Source: Amoebophrya sp. AT5.2
Lineage: Eukaryota > Sar > Dinophyceae > Syndiniales > Amoebophryaceae
Length of the DNA: 44,495 nt
Direction: 5' to 3'
Assembly: GCA_005223375.1 (NCBI GenBank)
Contig: RXOD01003852.1
Coordinates: forward strand, 1-44,495
The notes beneath the pieces were generated by a model. That model searched no databases, was not told where the DNA came from, and saw only the letters and a program-made list of their open reading frames with translations. The number at the start of each line of letters is the position of its first letter. Positions within the stretch are counted from its first letter, which is position 1. This document shows, piece by piece, positions 20,378-31,659 of this stretch. Position numbers and translations under genes: made by a program.

Positions 20378-20420
20378 TGCAGACGCAGTTAGCATGTACT
20401 GTTCTACTTCTGCGTCTGCA
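20378..20420. repeat. Perfect 11-base inverted repeat
   Basis: TGCAGACGCAG at 20378-20388 is exactly complementary to 20410-20420, with a 21-base loop. It lies about 95 bases downstream of the coiled-coil gene stop codon in the transcript sense (20513) and could form a stem in that transcript's 3' region. Confidence 0.7.
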
Positions 20421-20512
20421 CTTTCATGTGATTCTGAACCAGCTCACGGAGGTCCGCTGAGGAGCAGCGAGAAGACAAGAAGAGTGAACGCACTAAAACG
20501 ACCTTTGTTTAG

Positions 20513-23484
20513 CTATCGGTTCCCCAGCACTTTTTCCGCGAATTCGCCGCTGTCGATGTCTGCTCCCCGCAGAATCGCGATCGCTTCTTTCAAGGCTTCC
20601 GCTTCTCGGGTTCGCGTCTCTTGGTTGCGGTCGAAATTTTCGATCACTGGGATGCAAATCTTCCGCTCCCCAAACATGGTTTCCGATAACGAAAACTGCT
20701 CCCCCTTTAAGTTCTTCAGCTCTTCGTTCTCGGCCACCAGATCCTTCTTCGTCTCCGCGGCTTGCGACTCCAGTTCCGCGAGGGTCGTGCTGATGGCGAG
20801 CATCGAATTCTCATGGTCCTGTTTCAGCGTGTCGAAGGCCTCTACAACCTTGTCGAGGGAGGATTGGAGCTGGGCTTGGGCGGTGGAGGCCTCGTTTTTG
20901 ACGTTTTCCAGCATCTGCAGAACGCCGAAATGGTGGTCGTGCGTCTCGTACGCTTCGAACCTAACCGGCGGAGGCTCGTTCTTCGGCTGGCGCTTGTTGA
21001 GACGTCGACTCTCACCTGCTGCTGCGCTGAAGACCTGGACAAACGAAGCACTTTCGTCCGTTTCCCCGGGTTCATCTGCAGCGCCAGCTGCACTTGATGT
21101 TGTCCCAGCACCTTGTTCAACATCTCCCATCATCTCCTCCGCGATTGCGTCGTGCGCCTCTTTCTTGTCGTAAAATCCTTGTAAAGTCGCCAGCGCCTTC
21201 ACCAGCAGTTTCTGCACTGCAATTTGGTCCGCGATCTGCACCTGCAGATCTGCAGTCTCCGCTTCGAAATTTTTTTCCGCCTTCTCCATGTCTTTTTTTT
21301 GCTGCTTTTTCTGCTCCTTCGTCTCCTCTTCGTCTTTGAGCAGGGTCTCTTGTTTCGCTCCCAGCAGTTGGATTCCGACCTCCTTCTTTTCGATTTCGTT
21401 CGCCAGCCTCTGGTCCTCCAGCTCGTTGGCGTGCATGGAGGCCTGGCAACGGTTCTTCTCGTTCAGTTCCTCACGGTTTTCAGACTTCAAATCCATGATC
21501 AACCCGTCGATTCGCTGAATCACGGAAGCTAAGGCGCCGGACGTGCGGGACGCTGCAGGAGGCTGCGAGGATGATCCTGCTGCAGGGTCCACCTGCTGCG
21601 TTTTGCTATTGCTTCTTCCACTCGTGGTTCCTTGTTGCACTAAGCTGAGGAGCCGCGCATCCTTGCTCTGGTTGTATATCGGCCGGAAAAGAGAGTTGAG
21701 CCTGTCCAAAAGCTGTTCATCGGAGGGAGGCAATGAAGTCGACACTGCGGAGAGCTGCAGAAAACTCCTGTCCTGCAGCAGCTGCACTTTCGCAAAGGCA
21801 TCGCGCGCCTCGTCGGACGAGAGAATCTGGTGTGTTCAGAAAGAATGTTGAATACGTACTACACGTTGGAATCAATTTCACTTCATGCGCGAATGCGAAT
21901 CGCTAGGCTAAAGAATATAGAATATCAACTTCTAATTCAAAATCGAATCAGTCAAGGAGCAACAACCAGCATGACGAGGTCATAGAATCTGAATCACGCT
22001 TTAATAAGTAAGTAAGTACTTCCGTCGCCTCTGCTAGCGCTTTTCTTTCTTCCGATCGTTCTTTTGTCCGCAGGCCGTACATTTCATCACTGTCCTTGCA
22101 GATCTTCCGCGCCTCGCTTATCCAGCCGTCCAACGAGTCCAGCATCGCTTCCGCGTCCACGAGGGAAAGCTTGGCCTCCGCCTCCGCCTCGTGCGCCCGC
22201 GCCATGGCCTCGTGTTTTGTGGTCCGCTGCTGCCGCATCCGGTCCGCCTGCGCGTTTCGGTCTTGTCGGAGCTGCAAATACGCCGCTACCGCCTGCGCCT
22301 CGCCCGCGGTGGTTTCCTGCAGGTTTTGCTCAAACGTGGTCTGCATCTCGGTCAGCATACCGGTCACCGTGGCCGTGTCGAGCGGAGACTGCTGGAGCAG
22401 GAGGAGGGCAGCAGCCGTGGTCGAAGTGGTCGTCCCGAAGAGTTTTTCCTGCACGTCCGCGCTGAGCAGCTTTTGCTGGCCGCTCTGAACCACCTTGCTC
22501 TTCAGCTTCATCAGCATCGCGCCTGCGCGCGTGCCCGCGCTCGCGGATTTCGCGTTCTTCAGGACGACGATCGCCGCGTTGATCTGCGTCACGCTTTCCG
22601 TCAGCTCCAGGATCGCTTTTTGGTTTTCCTCCTGCTCTTTCTCGCGCCGCTCCTCCGCCTGGAGCAGTTCGCCAGCGACGGCGGCCAAGTCCTTCTCCAG
22701 CTCTTCCAGGGACAGTTTCCGCCGCGCGGCCTCCGCGCCCTGCGCCGCAATCTCGGAGTTGAGCTGCCGGATTTCCGCCTCCACGCCCTTCACGGCCTCC
22801 GTCTTCTCCACCGCGTTGTTCTTGCACCAACAGTCCATTTTGGTCTTCGCGTCGTCGTCCTCGTCCTGGTCCTGCTCGAGCTGACTATGGCGGGGCCAGA
22901 TGGTAACTAAGTGAGCAACTGGTAAATTACTGTGTAATGGGTTCTTCCCTCGGGTGGCGAGTTCGCTAAGGCACTCTAAGCGCCGGGCGGTTTCAGAGAT
23001 GCCCCATTGTGGGTTGGGGAAGGGGTGGCGTGGGGAGAGGAAACCGATTGGGAGGCAGAGGGATGCAGCGGTGGCGGAAAGCTGCTGACTACATTGGCGA
23101 TAGGGCCTGAAAGCAGGGCAAAGGCGGCGCCTAGGGTGGCGATTGGCTATGTCGGCTATAGGGTGCAAGAGTGGCGCCAAACCCGCCGACTGCGAAAAGA
23201 CTGCTTTTCTCCGACTGCTGCCCTCTTTTTAGGACCACCAAAGGGGACCCCGGAGAGCCCCCCCAAGATTTCACTTGCCACTTAGCCACTTACCATCTGG
23301 CCTCGCCATACTGACTCTCCATCTTCTCGAGCAGCTTCACAATCTTCGTGATGGCGCGCTGCTTCTTAGAAAGAGCGGGGGAGGCGAAGAGGACGGCGGC
23401 AACAGCGAATCCGACGAGGACCCTTGGCGGGGGGGACCGGGAGCCGAGCCATCTTGATGGGGAGGAGAGGAGCGAAACCGGCAT
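20513..23484 (-). CDS. Secreted dinoflagellate-type coiled-coil protein, 3 exons
   Basis: Protein of about 789 residues, ATG at 23484. Exons: 23294-23484, 22020-22884, 20513-21826; borders are phase 2 then phase 0 and close the frame. The N-terminus is a clear signal peptide (VLVGFAVAAVLFASPALS). After it come long coiled coils with recurring modules that I know from dinoflagellate proteomes: a KMDCWCKNN segment followed by Glu/Ala heptads, LDGWISEARKICKD, IQRIDGLIMDLKSENREEL followed by further coils, QKLLVKALATLQGFYDKK, and CIPVIENFDRN followed by EALKEAIAILRGADI near the end. The family is abundant in dinoflagellates; its function is not established as far as I know. Intron 1 is introner copy 2. 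Its conventional donor lies inside the element's repeat, so a few residues after SQYG (EAR) are encoded by the element itself. Secreted or endomembrane location is inferred from the signal peptide. Confidence 0.87.
22888..23308 (-). mobile_element. Introner element copy 2 (inside coiled-coil gene intron)
   Basis: A 421-base element with terminal inverted repeats: the left end TGGCGGGGCCAGATGGTAA and the right end, read inward, TGGCGAGGCCAGATGGTAA differ at one position in 19, and similarity continues after a five-base gap. TA lies exactly outside both ends (22886-22887 and 23309-23310), as expected of a TA target duplication. The interior matches copy 1 in reverse orientation in blocks at about 22985-23013, 23076-23119 and 23236-23270. 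Here the element is in the same orientation as its host gene, opposite to copy 1. The host donor (exon 1 ends at 23294) lies in the terminal repeat at the same point as in copy 1, and the acceptor CCATAG uses the target-site TA plus the next exon base. No protein is encoded. Confidence 0.88.
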
Positions 23485-24867
23485 CGCGGTGCCGTGCTGC
23501 TGGGGCGGAGATTGATGACCGCGGCACCCTTGCTCCTTCGCGGCACCGTGCGGAGGACGTTGCGCGGTTGGGGTCGCCTACGAAGCGGTGTAGCCCATCG
23601 TCTTAGTGACGAGGAAGCGCAGGCATCGCCTACGGAGGTCGACGCGTAGCGCGATGTGGTGCTACGTACAACTGAAGCGGTACTTGCGCTTTTGCATGCG
23701 GATTTTTCATAAAAGCTCGCGGTGGCGGCCCTGGTGGTTCTCACTACAACTGAAACGCTATTTGTTTCACGAAAGAAGTGATTTTCATTGTAGTACATGC
23801 TGCAGCAAGTGTTCGTGGTTTTGGTTTGTTCGCATCTGCATCAGCCCCCAATTTTTTGTGACCCATCGTGCGGATCTTCTCTCAGCCTCCGGCTGGTTCT
23901 TCAGCGTGGTATATCATTTTTCTGCTTGCTTCTTTAGAACTCTCAGTCGCCAGCACGCCACGACAGCTTCCGGCTCACTCAGTATCGAAAAGACCTAGCT
24001 TTTAGGAGTGGCACTGGCAGTGGCAGTGGACGCGACCGCGACCGCGACGCCGGGCCTCACATTAAGCTGTACACCAATCTAGTTCCCCTTGTTCCCGCCG
24101 CCGCCACGAACTACATCCAGGTGGCACACTCCGCGCCAGCGCATGACAATAAGCAAGGCGAAGCCCTGTCATCATGCGTCTCCGACATCTCTGACAGAAA
24201 GCGCAGCTACAGTGCGAATATTCGGTTTTCTCTGCAGGTACAGCAATAGCACGCGCATGGATCGAGGTATTTGAAGGAGAAGCGAGTTTGAATAGTTGTA
24301 GCTTTAAAAGGTCCATGATGTTGTGCTCGTCACCCTGACCGTCATCTTCTTCTACTACATCTACTGCTTCTGGTACTTTTTGACTTATCATCTTTTTTTG
24401 CGAAAATTTCGACGTGGACGCGGTCGCGGTGGTCGTTATCAATCTGTATCGAGCAAGTACACGACAACTTCAAAAGCATATCGCGCAGCACGATGGAAAC
24501 GCTGACTGAAATCTCGAACAAGACGTAAACGCCGGCTCTTTCCCGCATCCTTTCGCGGCTAGTACCCCGCACCAGAACCAGCTGCCGTCGCTGCCGTTGA
24601 CCTTTGATGAGAAGATTGCAGAAACAGACTCTCTGAATCGATGCGAGTGTTGTAGATGAATTCGGAAGTCGATGCCTTACATCACCTACAGACCACGTAT
24701 TTTCACCTCTACTGATGGACATCACCGGTTCCAGTAGAAACTAGACGTTGACGTACAACACGTATATATAAAACTACAACTACGTCATCAATCTTCGGTA
24801 CTAATACTATTACCAAACGCGCCTGCGATTGTTGCATGATGTGATCGCACGACCTCCAGCCGAGCAT
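23485..24867. other. Intergenic, possible small unassigned frames
   Basis: About 1.4 kb between the Cys-rich protein gene and the coiled-coil gene ATG. Two minus-strand frames (24062-24442, with a segment VEEDDGQGDEHNIMDLLKLQ, and 24342-24725) are long enough to be noticed but have no recognisable family and overlap each other. I do not call them genes. A small tandem repeat lies at about 24009-24051. Confidence 0.4.
24009..24051. repeat. Short tandem repeats (GGCAGT-type then GCGACC-type)
   Basis: Two adjacent hexamer runs: three near-units of GGCACT/GGCAGT followed by three near-units of GCGACC. They lie in the intergenic stretch downstream of the Cys-rich protein gene. Simple slippage is the likely origin. 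Confidence 0.7.
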
Positions 24868-25521
24868 TTACACCACCAGGCCTACGTGCTTCTTTTCCGC
24901 AGCTCCTCCTCCACTACTTCCCCCCGCGGTTACTGATTCCGATGTGTTTCCCGCCTCCATTTCCACGTCCACTGTCGCGGCCGGCTTCTTCGCGTCCTCC
25001 AATGCAAGCAAGCCAGAACGGGAACGAGCGGGCATATCCTGAAATCCGCTGCACTTGACGAAGTTGTCGTTGCACTTGTACTCCACGATGCAGGCCTTGC
25101 ACGCGTCCGACTTCGCGTCCAAGCACTTCATGGCGCAGTTTTCGAAGGTGCACTGGCCCAGGTACCCGAAGCAGTCCGCGCACGCTTTGCCGAAGTTTTC
25201 CCGCTTCATCACGCAGTCGGACATACACTCCTCGCCCAAATTGGGCTGGTCCTTGTGCCCAAACGCACGGATGCAGTGCCCAGTGTAGTTGCAGCCGGGG
25301 GCGCCCTGAAGGATGCAGGTGGACATGAAGGACTGCATATCCCCCTTCACGTGTTCCCAAATGGCGTGGTCGGCGGCGGAGCAGGCGGAGGATGTTGCTT
25401 CGAGGAGGGTCGTGGGGCTGCGCGAGGAGGACGTCGAGGAGAGAAAAGGAGCCACACCAGTCTGTCGAAAAACACTGGCGCCAGCAGCGGCAGCAACAGC
25501 TGTCGAGAGGAAGCCCGGCAT
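24868..25521 (-). CDS. Small secreted cysteine-rich protein, dinoflagellate family
   Basis: Single exon of 217 residues from the ATG at 25521; the open frame extends upstream to 25629 only from a TTG. The N-terminus (FLSTAVAAAAGASVF) is compatible with a signal peptide. The central 120 residues contain about 18 cysteines in a regular pattern: CSAADHAIWEHVKGD, then GCNYTGHCIRAFG, ECMSDCVMKRENFGKAC, CFGYLGQCTFENCAMKC, CKACIVEYKCNDNFVKCSG. The CFGxxGQCTxxNCxxxC segment recurs in small secreted proteins I know from dinoflagellates, whose function is not known to me. The C-terminus is Gly/Ser-rich and ends in KKHVGLVV. Disulfide bonding and secretion are inferred. The next gene upstream is the J-domain protein. 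Confidence 0.72.
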   Translation of the reverse strand: MPGFLSTAVAAAAGASVFRQTGVAPFLSSTSSSRSPTTLLEATSSACSAADHAIWEHVKGDMQSFMSTCILQGAPGCNYTGHCIRAFGHKDQPNLGEECMSDCVMKRENFGKACADCFGYLGQCTFENCAMKCLDAKSDACKACIVEYKCNDNFVKCSGFQDMPARSRSGLLALEDAKKPAATVDVEMEAGNTSESVTAGGSSGGGAAEKKHVGLVV

Positions 25522-26117
25522 TGTTTCGCGCCGTTGGAGAAGGACGGTATAGGAGATGAAGTCTGTCTGAAAGATCGATGCAGCTGTAAGGAAGAACGTC
25601 AAGTGCGGTACCAGAGGAGTATACAACAAGCCGAGATCGATGTTGATGATGATCCTTGTTGGTGCGCATTTTAGGATGGCGGCGAAATCACGTATGACAG
25701 TGCCGTCTTCTGTCGTTGAACGTGGGCCACGAACGATGAATCATCTTGAACATGAACAGGCACGGACTACAAAGAACCTTACTTCCCATGCCCGAACACA
25801 AAGGAACGAAAAACTTCGTTGCACCTACCGTGCGCTTCACGACGGTCGAGAAACGAACAGTAACCCGTGTTCGAGAAGCCTCGGCGAAATGAATTCTGAT
25901 TCGCCCTACAGGCGCAGGCGATGACGACCATAGGGATAGGACTGCGATTTCGATATAAAAAAGTTGCCTAGAAGACGAGGGGATCCACGCTGGTCGCCGA
26001 TGGTGCGGCGCCGGGAATCAGAGTCAAGTCATCACCATTGCGTATCGAAAAATGAGTTCGCGATATGGAAGGACTGGTGGATCATTTTCAAGCTCTGCTT
26101 CGTTTTTATCGTTATTC
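25522..26117. other. Intergenic, nothing recognised
   Basis: About 600 bases between the J-domain gene stop and the Cys-rich protein ATG. The J-domain gene's terminal sequence ACCTGTGAGAAT contains a possible GT donor overlapping the stop codon, so a further small exon could lie here, but I found no frame that would support it. Confidence 0.45.
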
Positions 26118-29100
26118 TCACAGGTAGATGTTTTCGGCAGAAGGAGCTGCATGCGGATGCGCCTCTTGATGCCAACTCCCCCCGCCGCCAGTAGATTCGC
26201 CTCGGCCGCCGCCGCCTCCGAATCCAGCGCACGTTAAAAACCGCTTAAGGTTCCCGAGGATGCGCTGCCACACCGTGCCGAGCCACTCTTTCACATGCGC
26301 CTTCCCACCGGAGGTCCGTTTTGTGGCCAGCACCTGCATCACCTTGCGACGCAAGAGGTCGAGAGAGTCCACAACCATCGACTGGTCGGCGTACGCGGCC
26401 ATGAGGAAAATTTTCGACCGCACATCGGTCGGCACGGCCAACCGGCTGTCGAGGTGAAGCAGAAACAGGAAGTGCTTCTCCAACCTGAGAAAGATCCGTG
26501 TCGATTTTGTTCGGTGTGCTTGTTGTGGAAAGCTCGAGCTGGTGTACATGGCAGTACGTAGGACATCGATATCGTCTTCCTACTTGGGTGCAACCAAAAA
26601 ATACAAGTTCGTTCGCGTAGGCAGATTTCTTACCTCGCTTGCGTGATTTCTCCTCTTTCGTGCGCGAGGTCCCACAAGGCGACGTCGAATATTTCGATTA
26701 GCTGCGCAACTAGATCCTCCTTCTCCGCCACCTCCATGCGGCCGCCCGCCAGTCCGTAGAGCGTGCTTTGCCAGTCTCGCGCCTCGTCGTTGATTTGCGA
26801 AAGGAAGCTCAAGTTTTTGTTGCGCAGCACCAGGTGCCGCTCCCGCAGCCGGTTCGTAGTCGCCTCCAGTTTCTTCTCCTTGGCTGTCTTGTTCCCGGAA
26901 GCAGAGCTTTCTTGGTCTTTATTGTTTTTCGAAGCTCCTTCGTCCTTGTTCTTTCTGCAGGCTTCTTTACTTTGTTCCGCGTCGGTCGCATTTTCTTCGG
27001 CAGAAGAACGGTCCTCGCGGTCCGGGTCCTGGGGGCGATTGGCGCGCTTGAGCCGGTCCCGCATCTCCAGGAGGAGGGCGCTCTATCGTGGCGGTCGTGA
27101 ATTGTATTTGGAGGGAGCCCATCTTGTTACGCTTTGCATGATTCGAAGACGACCAGAAGACTTTTGATGAAATTACAATGATCCGCGTGCAACAATGACC
27201 ATGACGGACGATCATTCCCGAAAGCGAAAGCGATTGAGTAAAGGAGGTCATGAGGTAAAAGCATCCCATACCACGCAATGCGTGCCACGCATACAGCAAA
27301 TAAGTACCATGCCCTTCACCACGTCCGAGGCCTTCATTGCGCACGAGATCGCCTCGTCCGCGGCCCTTCTTCCAGTCTGCTCCACTCGTTCCGAGGAGGA
27401 CACCAGCAGTTTCTTGCCCATCCGGTCACTTTGACTCTGCGATTTGCCGCTCGGGTCGGCCGATAACTTGGCCACTTTATCGACGGTTTGGGCCACGGCC
27501 AAACGGATCTTATCCAGAGACTCGGACATGACCAAGCAACTTGACGCAGAATCCCGACAAATCCGGATGCGGTCGGACAAAGCAGCACCATTCACCTGGG
27601 CGGGAACGTCCAACGTCCAGAATAAAGCAAACTCGTGAAGCAGATGAAGCTCGTGGTTGATCATAATTCTTATAGGAATCTGATGCAAGGAAGTAAAAAA
27701 GAAGCAAGCAGTGGATGATCTCGCTCTTTTCCGTTTCAATTCCATGAGATTGTAGTACTGTCCCCCGCCGAACGATCATGATGGAGAACATGCTCATGCT
27801 ATGCGGTAGCCATCTTCATGTTTCCCATCGTGATCGCTCGGCGGGGGGGGCTGCAAGAAATAATAAAAAACGCAGGTGGAGTATGGCTGATACAAATTCG
27901 CACAGCACTGCGCTCCCAGTTAAATCGGTATAATTTTCGGCTTGATGGTCGGCGGTCGTTCCAGAAGCAGACTCAACAGCTGCTGGTCCTCGTGCAGCAG
28001 CCGCGCTCGAGGTCGTTTTCTCGAGGTTCGCGATCGCCTGCGACGCCGCTTTGGCAACGGCCTGCGCGGAGCGCGCGGTCTGGGAGAAGAAGCCGCGAAG
28101 ACGCGCGCACAGCTCCAGCTCGTTGTAGAGCTCGGCGCGGAGCTGCTTGAAGTGCTTGGATCGCCCGCCGCTGATGTTCCGGATTCGGTGTGCAACATCC
28201 GCACAGACGTCCGCACGCTCCGACGCCTCCTGGCAAAACTGCTTGGCCGCCTTCAGACACTCTGCGGTCGATTTTCATTTTTTTAAATAGCGAGGGAGTA
28301 GAGACAGAGTCAGAGTTGTCGTGACGGTTGTAATCGCATGGCTACGGAGTCGGAGAAGAGGCAATTTCAGCGAGAAGACGGAGGCGGAGCAAGAAACTAC
28401 CGAGTAGACAAGAAGACGCAAAGAAATTCTACCCTCGAGCGTTTCGATTTGCGCCAATTTTGCCTGCAGTTCCTCTGGCTCCAGGCATGCTCCGTCTTCT
28501 TTCGTCACTTCGATCTTGCCGAAGTCACCGCCGGCATTCCCGGCGGCGTTTTTGCTTCGTTGGATGCAGCTGTACGCGCTTTGTAGTGCCTGAAACGCCT
28601 TCGGGTCGCCTCCCTTGTCCGGGTGCGCTGTGCGCGCCAGTTTGTGGAAGGCCTTCTTGGCCTCCTCCAGCGTGCTCTCCTTCGTGAGGCCCAGCACCTG
28701 GTACGCGTCCACGTTCTCGAAAAGGTCCAGCGTCTGCTTCAGGTCGTCGCGGATGCGCGCAGCCTTTATCACGTACTGCTCTAGCTGCGTGTTCTGCACG
28801 CGCAGCTTCTCCAGCGAGATCGCCTGATCGAGGGAGTTGTCCTTATCTCCAGCTCCACCACCCCCGCCCCCGACCTCGGAAGTAGAGGAGAGCGAGAGCG
28901 AGCTTTTGCGGCTCGCCGTCGTGGTGCTCGTCGTGGTCTCCAGGCTCGGGGTGTTCCACGTGGAGCCGTTTCGGGCTCCTCCGCTCGCCCCGCCGGATGT
29001 GAAGCGATACCGGGCCTGGTTCGCGGTTTTCAGCGGATCTGCCGATTGGGAGGTCGCGGTTGACTGACTGCCGAAAGCACCCCGGCTCCGCGCGTCGACG

Positions 29101-31187
29101 GCGTACTGGGTCAGTCCGAGCTCCGACGTTAGCAAGTCGCACACCGCAAGATCCGTCCACTCCCCCGACGACGTCCCGGTAGTCGACGCGCCACTGTTGC
29201 TGGAAGGAGCAATTCCTGTACAAGTACCTCCCGCTCCAACAACACCTGGAGAGACCAACCCGCCCAGCCCTAATGTTCCACCTCCTGTACTACTCGAATT
29301 CGTGATCGTAACGCCCACAAGCTGCTGCCGCACTAGTTCTGCCAAAATCTGGACCAGCAGGCGTTCTCGGTACGGGCGCTGTTGGAACTGGAGCTGCAGC
29401 TGGCGGAACGCTAGGCACAGCGCGTCGGCGTGCGGCGCCGCCTTTTTCACGCAGCCAAGCGCATACTCGATTGCCTCGATCGGGGAGCGCGCAAACACGC
29501 GGCCGTACACGAACGAGTACGCATTGATCGTGTTGCTGCCGAGCCCGGTACCGGCGGAAAGGGCGCGCAACAGCGACGACGGCTGTCTGGAGGAGGTTGA
29601 TGTTGTGCCGTCGAAGTCGACGGAAATGCTTGGCTTTGGATCGCATCCGGGGAGGTTGGGAGTGGGAGTGGCAGTCCCACGACCCGGAAGAAGATCCTCG
29701 CCCGCGCCGCCGTCTGCGCCGGCGTTTTCGCCCAGGGAGAAGTCTTCCGTCGCCGAGGCCTCTCCGTCCTCGCCAAAGACGCTGTCCAGGACCTGCATGA
29801 GGCAAAAGCGCCCGGGCACCTGCCCGAGCCGCCACTTCGCAATCGCGTCCACGGCGTCACGGGGCAAGGAGTGCCACTGATCCTCGCTGCAGTCCGGTTG
29901 CGAAGTCGGCGAGCTGCTGCTCGAGGAGCTGCTGCTGCTCGTCGAGAATCCATCGGAAATATTACCCCCATACACGGACTTCAGCTTTTGCAGCGCAGCA
30001 GTGCCCATCGTCCCGCCGCCACCAGCGGCGCCGGCAGGTTGATGTTGAGAGACAGAGGTGGAGCCGAAACTGTTGTGGTGATGTGCCGAAGACGAGGATG
30101 ACGACGAGCCGTAGGTGTAGCCGAAATACAGGCCGCTCGGCGTGGCCGAATCTGGCGCAGCGCGCATCTTCCAACGGTCGAGGAGACCATGGCCACCCTC
30201 AGGCTGGAGCGAACCGATGCCGCCGGACTGCTCGCTAGTGTAGCGCCCCAATTCAAACACGCTCGCGCTTGTTGGAGCAGATGAGGAAGAGGAGGCAGCC
30301 GTGCCTGTTGAAGATCTACTTGTGCGAGCCCCTTGTTGGCCTGGAGCTGCGCTCGCGGCGTTTGCTCCGGCTTCTGGTGCCGATGCCGCAGCTGCCGTCG
30401 AATTCGCCCTCTGTCGCGCAGACGCAGGGGATGTGTGATCGGCGGCAGCCTTCAGCGCACTGCCGACCGGTTGACTCGCATACAAGCCTTTTTTCGTTCG
30501 TTCATTTTTTACAGCGTCTTTTCCGTAGTTGACGCCCGCCTGCTCCTCCGCCGCAGCCACTGGGGATGGCATTCCGGCCTTGCCCTGGGTGATCAGGAAG
30601 ATTTCGTTATCGAGCGCGGACCCGTAGTTTCTAGCGTGCGACGAAGAAGAGGTTTCGCTCAGTGACGCTCCCGCAGCCCGATTGCGATCGCCTCCTCGTG
30701 CCCCAGAAGTCCCCCGATTCAACATGTCATCGTCAGGGTCCGACATTTTGCGCAGGCGCTCCCATTCCATGTGCCGACTCTGCAACGCGTTGAGCATGTT
30801 GCGGTCCCTCAACTCGGCCGCAGGGTCCCACCACTCCGCACCAGGTCGAAAGTCGTCCATGGTCACGCACCGCCCTCCGGACAGAATCTCCTGCGTCGTC
30901 GCTTTCCGGCTCGGTCCTCGGGGCCCCGCCTTGCCGCTGCTGGAGTTCTTGACAGAAGCAGCTCCGACCTTGATCGTCGCGGCAAGCGTTGCTGCGGCTT
31001 TGGTCGAAGCATGTTGCGTCCCCACAGACGGCTTCTGGGGGTAGGACTCCTTGCGAGATGCAGCTTTTCGTCGGGAAGTGCTGGGCTGCTCGGAAAAGTC
31101 TCCTGCGTCGAGACTTCGCCCTTTCTTCGCCGCTGTACCGCCGAGCGACTCCACGCCAGAGTGCCGCCGCGGGCGAGTCTGCTGCAT
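26118..31187 (-). CDS. J-domain (DnaJ class C) protein with helical C-terminus, 5 exons
   Basis: Probable Hsp70 co-chaperone of about 1403 residues. ATG at 31187; codons upstream are open only from TTG. Exons: 28433-31187, 27909-28261, 27308-27595, 26634-27082, 26118-26484, all with GT-AG borders and matching phases (1, 0, 0, 2). The first 800 residues are low-complexity Ser/Gly/Ala-rich. The J domain spans about residues 826-885: DAYQVLGLTKESTLEEAKKA, then FHKLARTAHPDKGG with the invariant HPD at about 855-857, then FQALQSAYSCIQ. There is no Gly/Phe or zinc-finger region, hence class C. Exons 2-5 encode a long charged helical extension (CLKAAKQFCQEASERADVC, YNELELCARLRGFF, DKIRLAVAQTVDKVAKL, NKNLSFLSQINDEARDW, LEKHFLFLLHLDSRL) that I do not recognise. 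It may bind a client or partner. Exon 2 is supported by composition and frame. Confidence 0.8.
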
Positions 31188-31659
31188 GATGAAAATTAAT
31201 GTTTCGCTCCTGTCGTTCTCGTTGCCGTTGGCTTCTTCATCCAACTACTGCGCAGTTGTCGAAGAAGATTAAGATTTGAACAGTCTGTAGCTCTCATGTC
31301 TTCAATCTACTTCTCCCTCTGCGAGTTGTTCCGCTTCTCACTCACTTTCACTACCATCCCACGCACTTTCACTAAAGCTTCTGCAAACGAGATTCTCATG
31401 CATGCTGGATAAACTACGAGACGGCGCGACGAACAGCAGGTGCAAGAGCAGCTACAGATCGACGACAATGAATGTTGATATCTCCTTGCTCACGATCACG
31501 ACGAACGGCCACATTTATTGCGTTTAGGTAGTCGGCTACACTTCTTCAAGGAAGTGCGCGCGACAGTGACTGCTCTTTTGACGAACCTGAAGAACAACCG
31601 CGACGTCTGTCAATCTCGTCTCTCCACCTGTTCCACACCAGTGTTGGTTTCATATTCGC
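31188..31659. other. Intergenic, nothing recognised
   Basis: About 470 bases between the quinone oxidoreductase stop and the J-domain ATG. An 11-base direct repeat CACTTTCACTA occurs at 31343-31353 and 31364-31374. No gene or RNA is seen. Confidence 0.5.

Larger units (their letters stand above)
19721..20512. other. Intergenic with several inverted repeats
   Basis: About 790 bases between the coiled-coil gene stop (20513) and the CKS1 ATG. No gene is supported. The stretch 20190-20425 is dense in inverted repeats, listed separately. T-rich and A-rich flanks are present but no transposon border was recognised. Confidence 0.55.

Noticed and set aside
24062..24725. Two overlapping minus-strand frames of about 126 codons each
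   Set aside because: They overlap one another, have no family resemblance and no supporting splice structure; mentioned only in the intergenic note.
28338..28348. 11-base match on the minus strand (TCCGTAGCCAT) to the start of the dinoflagellate spliced leader
   Set aside because: The match stops after 11 bases and lies inside an intron of the J-domain gene; it is neither a spliced-leader gene nor a convincing relic.
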